From NCBI GenBank assembly GCA_937900165.1, contig CALCCX010000231.1, forward strand, positions 1-10,464: a stretch of 10,464 nucleotides of DNA. Direction: 5' to 3'. This stretch comes from an uncultured Acidimicrobiia bacterium. GTDB lineage: Bacteria; Actinomycetota; Acidimicrobiia; Spongiisociales; Spongiisociaceae. The position numbers and the translations under genes were made by a program. Positions 1 to 6,425 of the stretch are shown one piece after another; position 1 is the stretch's first letter, and every line of letters starts with the position of its first letter. The notes under the pieces are model-generated. The model searched no databases, was not told where the DNA came from, and saw nothing but the letters and a program-made list of their open reading frames with translations.

Positions 1-100
1 AGTGAGAAGTGATAAAGAAGAAAAAAGAAGAAAGAAAGAGAGAGAAAGAAAGAGAAAAAAGAAGAGAAGAAGAAAAAAAAAAAGAAAAGTTTTTATTTTT
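1..100. other. Low-complexity sequencing noise beyond adapter (artefact)
   Basis: This stretch is almost purely A and G (runs of aaag, gaaga, agaga), ending in a T-rich run at 89-100. Its composition is unlike the GC-rich DNA that begins at 167. Read from the other strand it follows directly after the outer end of the P7 adapter: an A-rich run, then C/T noise. That is what an Illumina read shows when it runs off the end of its template. It should be trimmed and not annotated as genome. An open reading frame crossing it is spurious. Confidence 0.93.
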
Positions 101-166
101 CAAGCAGAAGACGGCATACGAGATATATCAGTGTGACTGGAGTTCAGACGTGTGCTCTTCCGATCT
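101..166. other. Illumina P7 / index / read-2 adapter contamination
   Basis: Bases 101-124 are the Illumina P7 flow-cell sequence, beginning CAAGCAGAAGACGGCATACG. Bases 125-132 (ATATCAGT) are the index. Bases 133-166 are the TruSeq read-2 adapter, beginning GTGACTGGAGTTCAGACG and ending in CTTCCGATCT. The reverse complement of the index, ACTGATAT, agrees from memory with TruSeq LT index 25 (ACTGAT plus AT). The adapter is intact and joins genomic sequence at 166/167, so the insert ended there. When translated it gives the well-known contaminant peptide containing QKTAYEI and SSDVCSSDL. Confidence 0.98.
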
Positions 167-905
167 CCGAGCCGAGCATGTTGAAGTCCCACGACAGCGG
201 GGAGTTGGCGTTGGCCAACGACAGGAGGACCGTGTTTTCCTCCAGGTAGTCGGCCCCGAAAAGGATGCGGCACATGTCGACGGTATCCTGCGCCCTATCC
301 GGGTGGGTGACCGACCCCATGAACGGCTTATCACTGTATTTGATGTGGCTGTACACCATGTCGAAATGCCGCTTGTTCACCGGGAGGTCTACCGGCTCAC
401 ACAACGTGCCACCGTTGTGGTGGATCGATGGGGTCATGTAGGCGAGCTTGGCGAAGTTGCGAAAATCCTCGATGGTCGCGTATCGACGTCCCAGCGCGGT
501 GTCGTACACGAACGGCGATCCGTAGGCCGGGGCAAACACCGTGTGAGGGTCACCGATCACAACGCTGTGGTCCGGGTTGCGAGCGTGCTGGGTGAACACC
601 TCGGGAGCGACGCCGCTCACCAGCTCGCGGCACAAACCTGGCGGAAACCGGACTCGGGTGCCGTCCACTTCCGCCCCTGCGCCACGGAACACCTCGACCG
701 CCTTGGGGTAATCGACGATCTCGATCCCAACCTTCTCGAGGATCGTGTCTGCGTTGTGCTCGATGATCTCCAAACCTTCATCGCACATCACTTCGACGGG
801 CTTCAGCCGGCGGGTCAGGAAAGGCTGTTGCTCAATGTGGCCGCTGACCCTCATGGCCTGGCGAGCAGCCCGGCCCCCACCACGACGGCGTCGCACGTCG
901 CTCAC
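167..905 (-). CDS. MttB-superfamily corrinoid-dependent methyltransferase, N-terminal half (cut by contig end)
   Basis: This is probably the enzyme that moves a methyl group from a quaternary or tertiary amine (most likely glycine betaine) to the corrinoid protein encoded just upstream. I see 246 genuine residues from a GTG start at 905. The last in-frame residues before the stop at 146-144 come from adapter. Family members are about 480-510 residues, so roughly half is missing. Family-like stretches are the early helix LEIIEHNADTILEKVGIEI, the segment HHNGGTLCEP (from about residue 161), and ANANSPLSWDFNMLGS at the truncated end. The start is supported by AAGGAGG four bases upstream. The gene lies 27 bp after the corrinoid gene in one operon. 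In true trimethylamine MttB an in-frame amber codon (pyrrolysine) lies well into the second half, which is absent here, so MttB cannot be told from non-pyrrolysine homologues of the MtgB type by that residue. Substrates of other homologues include proline betaine, carnitine and gamma-butyrobetaine. Confidence 0.88.
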
Positions 906-909
906 TGTC

Positions 910-916
910 CCTCCTT
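910..916 (-). promoter_or_regulatory. Ribosome binding site of the methyltransferase gene
   Basis: On the minus strand AAGGAGG is followed by GACA and then the GTG start at 905. It is a perfect Shine-Dalgarno core with a short four-base spacer. It fixes a GTG start for which there is no nearby ATG alternative. It lies inside the 27-bp gap after the corrinoid gene, consistent with cotranscription and separate initiation. Confidence 0.75.
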
Positions 917-932
917 GTTGGAGGCGCGCGAA

Positions 933-1619
933 TCAGGCAACACTTCGGCGGTCCGCCATGAGCCGCGTGGCGGTCTCGGCCGCGGTGGCCGCATCCCGGC
1001 AATAGGCGTCGGCGCCTACCGCCTCGCCGAACTCCTCGTTGAGTGGGGCTCCGCCAACCATGACGATGTAGTCGTCACGGATGCCCTTGTCCACCATGGT
1101 GTCGATGACCACCTTCATGTAGGGCATGGTGGTGGTCAGTAGAGCCGACATGCCGAGAATGTCCGGCCGGTGCTCATCGAGGGCGGCCAGGTATTCCTCG
1201 ACACTTGTGTTGATGCCGAGGTCGATGACCTCAAAACCGGCCCCTTCGAACATCATACCAACCAGGTTCTTCCCGATATCGTGGATGTCACCTTTAACGG
1301 TCCCGATGACGATCTTGCCGGTCTGGACCTCGCCGGTCTCTGCCAGCAATGGGCGGAGGATGGCCATACCCGCCTTCATGGCGTTGGCTGCAAGCAACAC
1401 CTCTGGCACGAACAGAATCCCGTCGCGAAAGTCGATGCCGACGATCCGCATCCCCTCAACGAGCGCCTCCTCCAGGACCTTGGAGGCCGACCAGTCGCGG
1501 GACAGCAGGATATTGGTTCCCTCGGTGATCTCGTCGGCCAGTCCGTCGTAGAGATCGTCATGCATCTGCTCGACGAGTTCCTCGTCGGAGAGCGCAGAAA
1601 GATCGAGTTCTTCTTCCAT
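933..1619 (-). CDS. Methyl-accepting corrinoid (cobalamin-binding) protein, MttC/MtgC type
   Basis: This 228-residue cytosolic protein would carry the methyl group on its cobalamin between the MttB-type methyltransferase and a downstream acceptor enzyme. Residues about 10-95 form the helical cap (B12-binding 2 type) and 100-225 the Rossmann-like B12-binding domain. The base-off/His-on signature is complete: GDIHDIG at 110-116, with His113 as predicted lower axial ligand, then GMSALLTTTM (156-165) and VMVGGAPL (187-194) around the nucleotide tail. Length fits the MttC/MtbC/MtgC group (about 210-220). The ATG at 1619 has GGAGG seven bases upstream. It is the first gene of the minus-strand operon. 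The family is certain; the partner and substrate come from context. No gene for reductive activation of the corrinoid (RamA/RACo type) is in view. Confidence 0.95.
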   Translation of the reverse strand: MEEELDLSALSDEELVEQMHDDLYDGLADEITEGTNILLSRDWSASKVLEEALVEGMRIVGIDFRDGILFVPEVLLAANAMKAGMAILRPLLAETGEVQTGKIVIGTVKGDIHDIGKNLVGMMFEGAGFEVIDLGINTSVEEYLAALDEHRPDILGMSALLTTTMPYMKVVIDTMVDKGIRDDYIVMVGGAPLNEEFGEAVGADAYCRDAATAAETATRLMADRRSVA

Positions 1620-1626
1620 CGATCAT

Positions 1627-1631
1627 CCTCC
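1627..1631 (-). promoter_or_regulatory. Ribosome binding site of the corrinoid protein gene
   Basis: On the minus strand GGAGG is followed by ATGATCG and the ATG at 1619, an ideal spacing. It lies directly downstream of the hairpin-forming inverted repeat at 1633-1670, so a folded leader would end immediately before this site. Confidence 0.7.
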
Positions 1632-1632
1632 A

Positions 1633-1670
1633 ACCGTGTACCACAATGCGGGATTGTGCTGTATCACGGT
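1633..1670. promoter_or_regulatory. Nested inverted repeat in the divergent control region (candidate operator or leader hairpin)
   Basis: Inner arms CACAAT (1642-1647) and ATTGTG (1653-1658) are perfect complements around GCGGG. Outer arms ACCGTG (1633-1638) and CACGGT (1665-1670) are also perfect, and TAC (1639-1641) can pair with GTA (1661-1663). Apart from three unpaired bases on the right side, this makes a 15-bp stem. It lies between the divergently transcribed corrinoid and dehydrogenase genes. It overlaps or directly follows the predicted minus-strand start point and abuts the corrinoid ribosome binding site. A dimeric repressor or activator site controlling both directions, or an RNA hairpin in the minus-strand leader, would both fit. 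No known regulator motif is recognised. Confidence 0.5.
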
Positions 1671-1699
1671 ACGATATCCGCAAACGCTCATACCGTCCA
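1671..1699 (-). promoter_or_regulatory. Candidate promoter of the corrinoid-methyltransferase operon
   Basis: On the minus strand a -35-like TGGACG (1699-1694) lies 17 bases before a -10-like TATCGT (1676-1671). Each matches four of six consensus bases. Transcription would begin near 1664, giving a leader of about 45 bases with the inner inverted repeat inside it. This is hexamer matching only and the mapping is tentative. Confidence 0.35.
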
Positions 1700-1733
1700 G
1701 CGCGGCAGGACAGTCAACGACGGTGGCGGTATG
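1689..1733. repeat. Inverted repeat CATACCG / CGGTATG flanking the promoter gap
   Basis: CATACCG at 1689-1695 is the exact reverse complement of CGGTATG at 1727-1733, with 31 bases between. The left arm touches the predicted minus-strand -35 element and the right arm overlaps the predicted plus-strand -10 element. The arms could be two half-sites for a regulator acting on both divergent promoters, though a 7-bp match at this distance may also arise by chance. Confidence 0.35.
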
Positions 1734-1735
1734 GT
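1707..1735 (+). promoter_or_regulatory. Candidate promoter of the dehydrogenase-etfBA operon
   Basis: AGGACA (1707-1712) and TATGGT (1730-1735), spaced by 17 bases, each match four of six positions of the housekeeping -35 and -10 consensus. A transcript would start near 1742 and carry a leader of about 59 bases. It is the best hexamer pair I see between the inverted repeats and the gene, but it is unproven. Confidence 0.33.
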
Positions 1736-1783
1736 CCAGTCGGCAAAGGGCCGACCCGCTCTGCGGAGAAGGGGCCCCCACAC

Positions 1784-1790
1784 AAGGAGG
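1784..1790 (+). promoter_or_regulatory. Ribosome binding site that sets the dehydrogenase start
   Basis: AAGGAGG is followed by ten bases (GAATGGGACA) and GTG at 1801. The reading frame is open further upstream to an ATG at 1636, but that extension has no ribosome binding site, would run through the inverted repeat and shows no family similarity. The first residues after GTG lead directly into the FAD-binding fold, so 1801 is preferred. Confidence 0.8.
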
Positions 1791-1800
1791 GAATGGGACA

Positions 1801-4302
1801 GTGAGCGATCTTCCAGGTGGCGCGAACGTGGTGGTGATCGGTGCCGGCATCGTCGGAAACGGTCTCGTCTGGCACCTGGCTGAACTGGGCTGGAAGGACA
1901 TCGTCCAGATCGACAAGGGTCCGCTGCCCAATCCTGGTGGGTCCACCGGCCACGCCTCAAACTTCATCTTCCCGGTCGACCACAACAAAGAGATGGCCGC
2001 GCTCACCCTCGACAGCCAGGCGCAGTATGAGGAGATGGGGGTGCAGGTGACCCCTGGCGGTATCGAGGTGGCTCGCACGCCGGCCCGTCTGGAGGAGTTG
2101 GCTCGTCGGATGACATCGGCCAAGAGTTGGGGGATCGATTCGCGACTTGTCAGCCCGGCCGAGGTGAGCGAGCTCGTGCCGTTCCTGGACGACTCGGTGA
2201 TCTTGGGTGGTTGGTATACGCCTTCGGTTTCGGTGGTCGACTCACTCCAGGCCGGCACCATCATGCGTGAGCGTGCGCAGGCCAAGGAGGCCCTCACGGT
2301 CGCGTCGAACACCGAGGTGCTGGACGTCGAGGTAGCGGCCGACCGGGTGGTGGCGGTCGTGACCGACAAGGGTCGGATCGAGACCGACCATGTGGTCGTC
2401 GCCTGCGGCGTGTGGAGCCCCCGCATCGCTCACATGGCAGGCGTCACCATCCCACTTGTTCCGGCAGTCCACCAGATGATCGACGTCGGGCCGCTGCCCG
2501 AACTCCAGGCCACGGGCAATGAGATCGGGTTCCCGATCGTGCGTGACATGGACACCTTCATGTACGAGCGGCAAACCGCCGGTTCCATGGAGGTGGGCTC
2601 ATACGCCCATCGGCCCATCTTCCATCGCCCTGACGACATCCCTTCGCTGGATGAGTCACTGCTCTCGCCGACCGAACTGCCGCTGACTATGGACGACTTC
2701 GACCCCCAGCTCGCCGACGCCATCGAGCTCATGCCCTTCCTGGGCGAGGCCGAGATGAGATATGGCATCAACGGGTTGCTCTCGTTGACGCCTGACGCCA
2801 TGCCGCTGCTGGGTGAGACGGAGGTGCGAGGGCTGTGGTCGGCGGCCGCGGTGTGGATCAAGGAGGGTCCGGGCATCGCCAAGATGATCGCCGAGTGGAT
2901 GACAGACGGCTACCCGGAGATCGATCCTCACAGCAGCGACATCGCCCGCTTCTACCCGTACCAGCGCACTGACAAACACGTCCGGGATCGGTGCAGCGAA
3001 CATTTCAACAAGACGTACGGAATTGTGCATCCCCGCGAACAGTGGGAGACGAGTCGTCTGGCCAGGGTCGGCCCGTTCTACCCACGAAGCGTGGAATTGG
3101 GAGCAGTGTTCTTCGAAGCGGGGGGATGGGAGCGCCCGCATTGGTACGAGGCGAACGCCCACCTCGTTGAGAAATACGGCGTGGAGGACCGCCCCCACGA
3201 GTGGGACGCCCGTTGGTGGTCACCCATCCAGAACGCCGAACACCTGGCGATGCGCGACGGCGTCGGGATGGTGGACGTGACGGCCTTCGCCATCTTCGAC
3301 TTCACCGGCCCCGGCGTTGTCGACTACATCGACACGATGGCGGTCAACCAGTGTGACGTGGCGGTGGGCCGGGCCGTCTACACACCGCTGCTGACTCACG
3401 ACGGCGGGTTCAAGAGCGACCTCACGATCATGCGGCTCGGCCGCCACCACTACCGGGTCGTGACCGGCGGGTTCGACGGGGGTCGCGACAGCCACTGGTT
3501 CAAGATCAACCTGCCAGACGACGGATCCGTGCACATGGAGGACAAGACATCGGCCATCACGACGGTCGGTGTATGGGGCCCCAACGCCCGAGACCTGGTA
3601 TCGCGGGTCACAGAAGACGACATCGGCCACGAGGCATTCCCCTACGGCACGGTGAAGTTCGTCACCATCGGTGAGATCCCGGCGATGATGTTTCGCATCT
3701 CTTATGTCGGTGACCTGGGATGGGAGATCTACACCGATATGGAACACGGCCTCAAGCTGTGGGACACGCTCTGGGAGGCGGGCCAAGATCTTGGCGTCAC
3801 CGCGGTCGGGGCCGGGGTATACGGGACCACCGGACGCCTCGAGAAAGGCTATCGTCTGATGGGTGCCGAGTTGGAGAGCGAGTACACCCCGGTAGAGGCC
3901 GGCCTCGCCCGCCCCAAGGTCAAGAGCGCCGACTTCATTGGCAAGGCGGCCTACCTCGCGGCCCGCGCCTCTGAACCGGAGGCCATCATGTGCACCCTAA
4001 CCATGGAGGACCACACCTCTGCGGCCGGCATCAAGCGATTTCCAACTGGCGGCAATGAGCCGATCCTCACCCTGGACGGGGAGCGCATCGTCGACAGCCA
4101 GGGCCGGGTCAGCCGAGTCACCAGCGCCGGGGCGGGCCCGTCGGTCGGCAAATTCTTGCTGCTCGGCTATCTGCCACCAAGCCACGCCGTGGAGGGCACA
4201 GAGCTCCAAATCATGTATATGAACGAGTTGTACCCCGTGAAGGTCGCGGTGGCCGGCAGCACACCGCTGTTCGATCCGCAAGACTCTCGGATGAAGCAGT
4301 AG
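1801..4302 (+). CDS. Dimethylglycine/sarcosine dehydrogenase-like flavoprotein with folate-binding GcvT-type domain
   Basis: This 833-residue enzyme would oxidise an N-methyl group of dimethylglycine (or sarcosine) and pass the one-carbon unit to tetrahydrofolate as methylene-THF. Residues 1-370 are the DAO-type FAD domain: GAGIVGNG at 14-21, then STGHAS with His51 where dimethylglycine oxidase/dehydrogenase bind FAD covalently through histidine. His224 (VHQM) and Tyr255 fall close to the catalytic His225 and Tyr259 of Arthrobacter dimethylglycine oxidase. Residues about 430-720 are the GcvT folate domain, where Asp540 (GGFKSDLTIMRL) matches the folate-site Asp552 of that enzyme. Residues about 725-825 are the C-terminal barrel. 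Length and domain order match the family (about 830-860). Position numbers of the reference enzyme are from memory. etfB follows after 2 bp and etfA after that, so the electron acceptor is likely ETF, making this a dehydrogenase more than an oxidase. Dimethylglycine is inferred from the neighbours; sarcosine or another methylated amine is possible. Confidence 0.9.
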   Translation: MSDLPGGANVVVIGAGIVGNGLVWHLAELGWKDIVQIDKGPLPNPGGSTGHASNFIFPVDHNKEMAALTLDSQAQYEEMGVQVTPGGIEVARTPARLEELARRMTSAKSWGIDSRLVSPAEVSELVPFLDDSVILGGWYTPSVSVVDSLQAGTIMRERAQAKEALTVASNTEVLDVEVAADRVVAVVTDKGRIETDHVVVACGVWSPRIAHMAGVTIPLVPAVHQMIDVGPLPELQATGNEIGFPIVRDMDTFMYERQTAGSMEVGSYAHRPIFHRPDDIPSLDESLLSPTELPLTMDDFDPQLADAIELMPFLGEAEMRYGINGLLSLTPDAMPLLGETEVRGLWSAAAVWIKEGPGIAKMIAEWMTDGYPEIDPHSSDIARFYPYQRTDKHVRDRCSEHFNKTYGIVHPREQWETSRLARVGPFYPRSVELGAVFFEAGGWERPHWYEANAHLVEKYGVEDRPHEWDARWWSPIQNAEHLAMRDGVGMVDVTAFAIFDFTGPGVVDYIDTMAVNQCDVAVGRAVYTPLLTHDGGFKSDLTIMRLGRHHYRVVTGGFDGGRDSHWFKINLPDDGSVHMEDKTSAITTVGVWGPNARDLVSRVTEDDIGHEAFPYGTVKFVTIGEIPAMMFRISYVGDLGWEIYTDMEHGLKLWDTLWEAGQDLGVTAVGAGVYGTTGRLEKGYRLMGAELESEYTPVEAGLARPKVKSADFIGKAAYLAARASEPEAIMCTLTMEDHTSAAGIKRFPTGGNEPILTLDGERIVDSQGRVSRVTSAGAGPSVGKFLLLGYLPPSHAVEGTELQIMYMNELYPVKVAVAGSTPLFDPQDSRMKQ

Positions 4303-4304
4303 GC

Positions 4305-5054
4305 ATGCGCATCCTTGTTTGCATCAAACGGGTGCCCGCCCCTGGCGCCAGGATCGTCGTCGAACCAGACGGGCAAACCATCGACACCGCCAACCTCGGG
4401 TTCACGATCAGCCCCCACGAGGAGTGCGCCGTCGAGGCGGCCGTGCAATTGGTGGAACAGCATGGCGGCAACGTGACGGTGATGACCCTGGGACCAGAGG
4501 GGGCGGAGGAACAGCTTCGCCATGCGGTGTCGGTCGGGGCCACAGACGCCATCCTCATCCCGGCGGGTGAGCGGGACTGGGACCCCCAAGCCACTGCCCG
4601 AGCTCTCACCGACGCCATCGGCGATGCCGAGTCCGACGGTGCTTTCGACCTGATCCTCTTCGGCAACGAGTCGGCCGATTCAGGCGGATACCAGGTTGGC
4701 GTCAGAGTCTCTCGGGCGCTGGGCCGGCCGATGGTCAACGGTATCAAGGGCATCGAGATCGGAAAGGGTGTGGTCACCCTCAGACGGGAGACCGACGGAG
4801 GATCAGAACTCTATGAGCTGCCGCTACCGGCGGTGGTCGGGGTCAAGGAGGGCATCACCCTGCCCCGCTACCCGACGCTGCGGGGTCGACTGGCGTCGAA
4901 AAAGGCAGACGTACGAACGTTCGAGGCCGGCGAGCAACCGGGTGGTCAGTCGATGGTGGCTCTGGCAAACCCGCCCGAACAGGTTAAGCAGACGGTGATG
5001 CTGACGGATGCGGCCGCCGCCGTCGACGTGATGGAAGAACTGGGGTTGCTGTGA
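4305..5054 (+). CDS. etfB: Electron transfer flavoprotein, beta subunit
   Basis: This 249-residue protein is the AMP-binding small subunit of the ETF heterodimer, which takes electrons from flavin dehydrogenases and delivers them toward the quinone pool. The N-terminus MRILVCIKRVPAP is typical, as are the conserved TISPHEECAVEAAVQL (34-49) and FGNESADSGGYQVG (119-132), followed by the basic segment PRYPTLRGRLASKK (187-200). Residues 158-180 resemble the ETF-beta signature but do not fit it exactly. The length is normal (about 250). The ATG lies 2 bp after the dehydrogenase stop with no clear ribosome binding site, which suggests translational coupling. It overlaps etfA at its end. The immediate pairing with the dehydrogenase implies a dedicated acceptor, though a general ETF role cannot be excluded. 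Confidence 0.96.
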   Translation: MRILVCIKRVPAPGARIVVEPDGQTIDTANLGFTISPHEECAVEAAVQLVEQHGGNVTVMTLGPEGAEEQLRHAVSVGATDAILIPAGERDWDPQATARALTDAIGDAESDGAFDLILFGNESADSGGYQVGVRVSRALGRPMVNGIKGIEIGKGVVTLRRETDGGSELYELPLPAVVGVKEGITLPRYPTLRGRLASKKADVRTFEAGEQPGGQSMVALANPPEQVKQTVMLTDAAAAVDVMEELGLL

Positions 5055-5998
5055 TCCTGGCCATCGTCGAGCACGACCGGGGCACCCTCAACGAGCTGAC
5101 GCTCCAGGCCTTGGCCGTGGCTCGAGATCTCGGCGACGTCGAGGCGGTGATCCTCGGATCGGCCGGCGCCGGCCTGGCCGAGGAGCTGGGCGCCCACGGG
5201 GTCTCCAAGGTGCACGTCGCCGACCACGAACTGCTGGCCGACTACGGGCCGGACGCCTGGGCCGAGACGACACGGCAACTGGCCGACGCGATCGGGGCCG
5301 AGGTGGTGCTGGCGATCGGGTCAGATCGCGGCAATGAGGTCATGGCTCACATCGCTGCCCGCCTCGATGCGCCGATGGTGGCCAACGTGATTTCGGTCAC
5401 GCCAGGCGAGGACTGGGGGGTCGTGCGGGTGCGCTGGGGCGGGAGTCTGCACGAGGAGGCCCTCGTCGTCGCGCCGCTCAAGCTCCTAACGGTGGCACCC
5501 CATGCCCTAGCGGCGAGCGAGGTAGGCGGGCCACAAGCCGAGGTCGTGCCCTTCATGCCATCGCTATCGGATGAGGGCGTGACCAGAGTCATCGACCGGG
5601 CCACGTTGGCGGAGGGGATCACCCTGGCCACTGCGCCGATCGTGGTGAGCGGCGGGCGCGGCGTCGGCTCGGCCGAGAATTTCTCGATCCTCGAGGAGCT
5701 GGCCGATCAGTTCGGGGGTGTGGTCGGATGCTCGCGGGTGGCCACCAACAACGGGTGGCGACCGCATTCCGATCAGGTCGGCCAGACCGGCACTCGGGTG
5801 GCACCGGATCTGTACATCGCCTGTGGGATCTCCGGGGCGATCCAGCACTGGGTGGGAATGATGGCATCGAAGAAGGTCATGGCAATCAACACGGACGCCG
5901 AAGCCCCGATGGTCACCAAGGCCGACTACGCCCTCGTCGGCAACCTCCACGAGATCGTGCCGGCCATCATCGAGGAGATCCGCAACCGCCGGGGATAG
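5051..5998 (+). CDS. etfA: Electron transfer flavoprotein, alpha subunit (FAD-binding)
   Basis: This 315-residue protein holds the redox-active FAD of ETF. The C-terminal FAD domain is unmistakable: GGRGVGSAENF at 201-211, GCSRVATNNGWRPHSDQVGQTG spanning 226-247, and the ETF-alpha family signature from Leu254 to Asn280 (starting LYIACGISGAIQHWVG), which fits position by position. The N-terminal domain (1-190) is the usual ETF Rossmann-like half. The GTG start overlaps the etfB stop as GTGA, so the two are translationally coupled and probably made in equal amounts. Where many ETF-alpha proteins have an Asp two residues before Gly (VDxG), this one has TNNG (232-235), a small variation seen by eye. 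The gene ends 15 bp from the converging GFA gene, leaving no room for a separate terminator. Confidence 0.97.
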   Translation: MILAIVEHDRGTLNELTLQALAVARDLGDVEAVILGSAGAGLAEELGAHGVSKVHVADHELLADYGPDAWAETTRQLADAIGAEVVLAIGSDRGNEVMAHIAARLDAPMVANVISVTPGEDWGVVRVRWGGSLHEEALVVAPLKLLTVAPHALAASEVGGPQAEVVPFMPSLSDEGVTRVIDRATLAEGITLATAPIVVSGGRGVGSAENFSILEELADQFGGVVGCSRVATNNGWRPHSDQVGQTGTRVAPDLYIACGISGAIQHWVGMMASKKVMAINTDAEAPMVTKADYALVGNLHEIVPAIIEEIRNRRG

Positions 5999-6013
5999 TC
6001 GATATTCGGCGGG

Positions 6014-6403
6014 TCAGCGGTCCTGCGGATGCTGGACGATGGCCTGATCGAGGCGGTGATAGTCACTGGCGTCTGCGGTGAAAAGGGCCTCCACAGTGGT
6101 GAGACCGGTAGGTGGGTCGAGCGTACCCGCGGCGATCGCCATCGTGCTCGGCCTGTCAGCCGCCCGCCAGAAGAGGGTGGAGCCACATTCACCACAGAAT
6201 CCGTATTGCACCGTGTCGGTCGCGGCGTACCAGACCAGCGACTCCTCACGCACCGTTAGATCCGCAACATCCGCTGACGTGGCGGCCAGGAAGTGCCCGG
6301 TGTGCCTGCGGCACCTGATGCAATGACAGTTGACGACGTCTCGTAGCGCCCCCTGTACCTCGTAGGTGACGGCGCCGCACAGACACGATCCGCTGTATTC
6401 CAT
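6014..6403 (-). CDS. GFA/CENP-V family zinc protein (glutathione-dependent formaldehyde-activating-like)
   Basis: This 129-residue cytosolic protein has the complete cysteine set of the GFA fold: Cys7-x-Cys9, Cys26-x-Cys28-x-x-Cys31 and Cys70-x-x-Cys73, which bind one structural and one second zinc. Length is typical (about 120-150). The family is named for a Paracoccus protein that speeds formation of S-hydroxymethylglutathione, but most members have no proven activity, and actinobacteria usually use mycothiol, not glutathione. The position is suggestive, because demethylation of dimethylglycine or sarcosine without folate releases formaldehyde. It converges on etfA and lies 93 bp downstream of the binding-protein gene on the same strand, so it may be read with that gene or from its own promoter. 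No Shine-Dalgarno is seen before the ATG. CACACT, seven bases upstream, is a weak -10-like match that would allow leaderless transcription. Confidence 0.87.
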   Translation of the reverse strand: MEYSGSCLCGAVTYEVQGALRDVVNCHCIRCRRHTGHFLAATSADVADLTVREESLVWYAATDTVQYGFCGECGSTLFWRAADRPSTMAIAAGTLDPPTGLTTVEALFTADASDYHRLDQAIVQHPQDR

Positions 6404-6425
6404 GCACCGCAGTGTGGCACGGTCT

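Noticed and set aside
9..1142. Long plus-strand open frame of 377 codons starting in the purine-rich leader
   Set aside because: It runs through noise and adapter and then opposite two well-supported minus-strand genes. Its first part is the translated adapter and the rest has no family features.
1636..1800. Upstream extension of the dehydrogenase reading frame to an ATG at 1636
   Set aside because: It has no ribosome binding site, crosses the nested inverted repeat, and adds 55 residues unlike the family. GTG at 1801 has AAGGAGG at proper distance.
1620..1800. Cobalamin or glycine riboswitch before the corrinoid or dehydrogenase gene
   Set aside because: I could not find a B12-box-like core or the paired glycine aptamer layout. 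The gap is also largely taken up by the inverted repeats and candidate promoters. A covariance-model search would decide.
1623..2426. Antisense open frame opposite the dehydrogenase, and similar long antisense frames opposite etfB (4167-4589) and the permease (9785-10438)
   Set aside because: High-GC coding sequence routinely leaves such frames open. Their translations are rich in Arg, His, Pro and Ser, without domains or ribosome binding sites.
5985..6030. Bidirectional terminator between etfA and the GFA gene
   Set aside because: Only 15 bases separate the two stops, and no GC-rich stem with a T run is present there.
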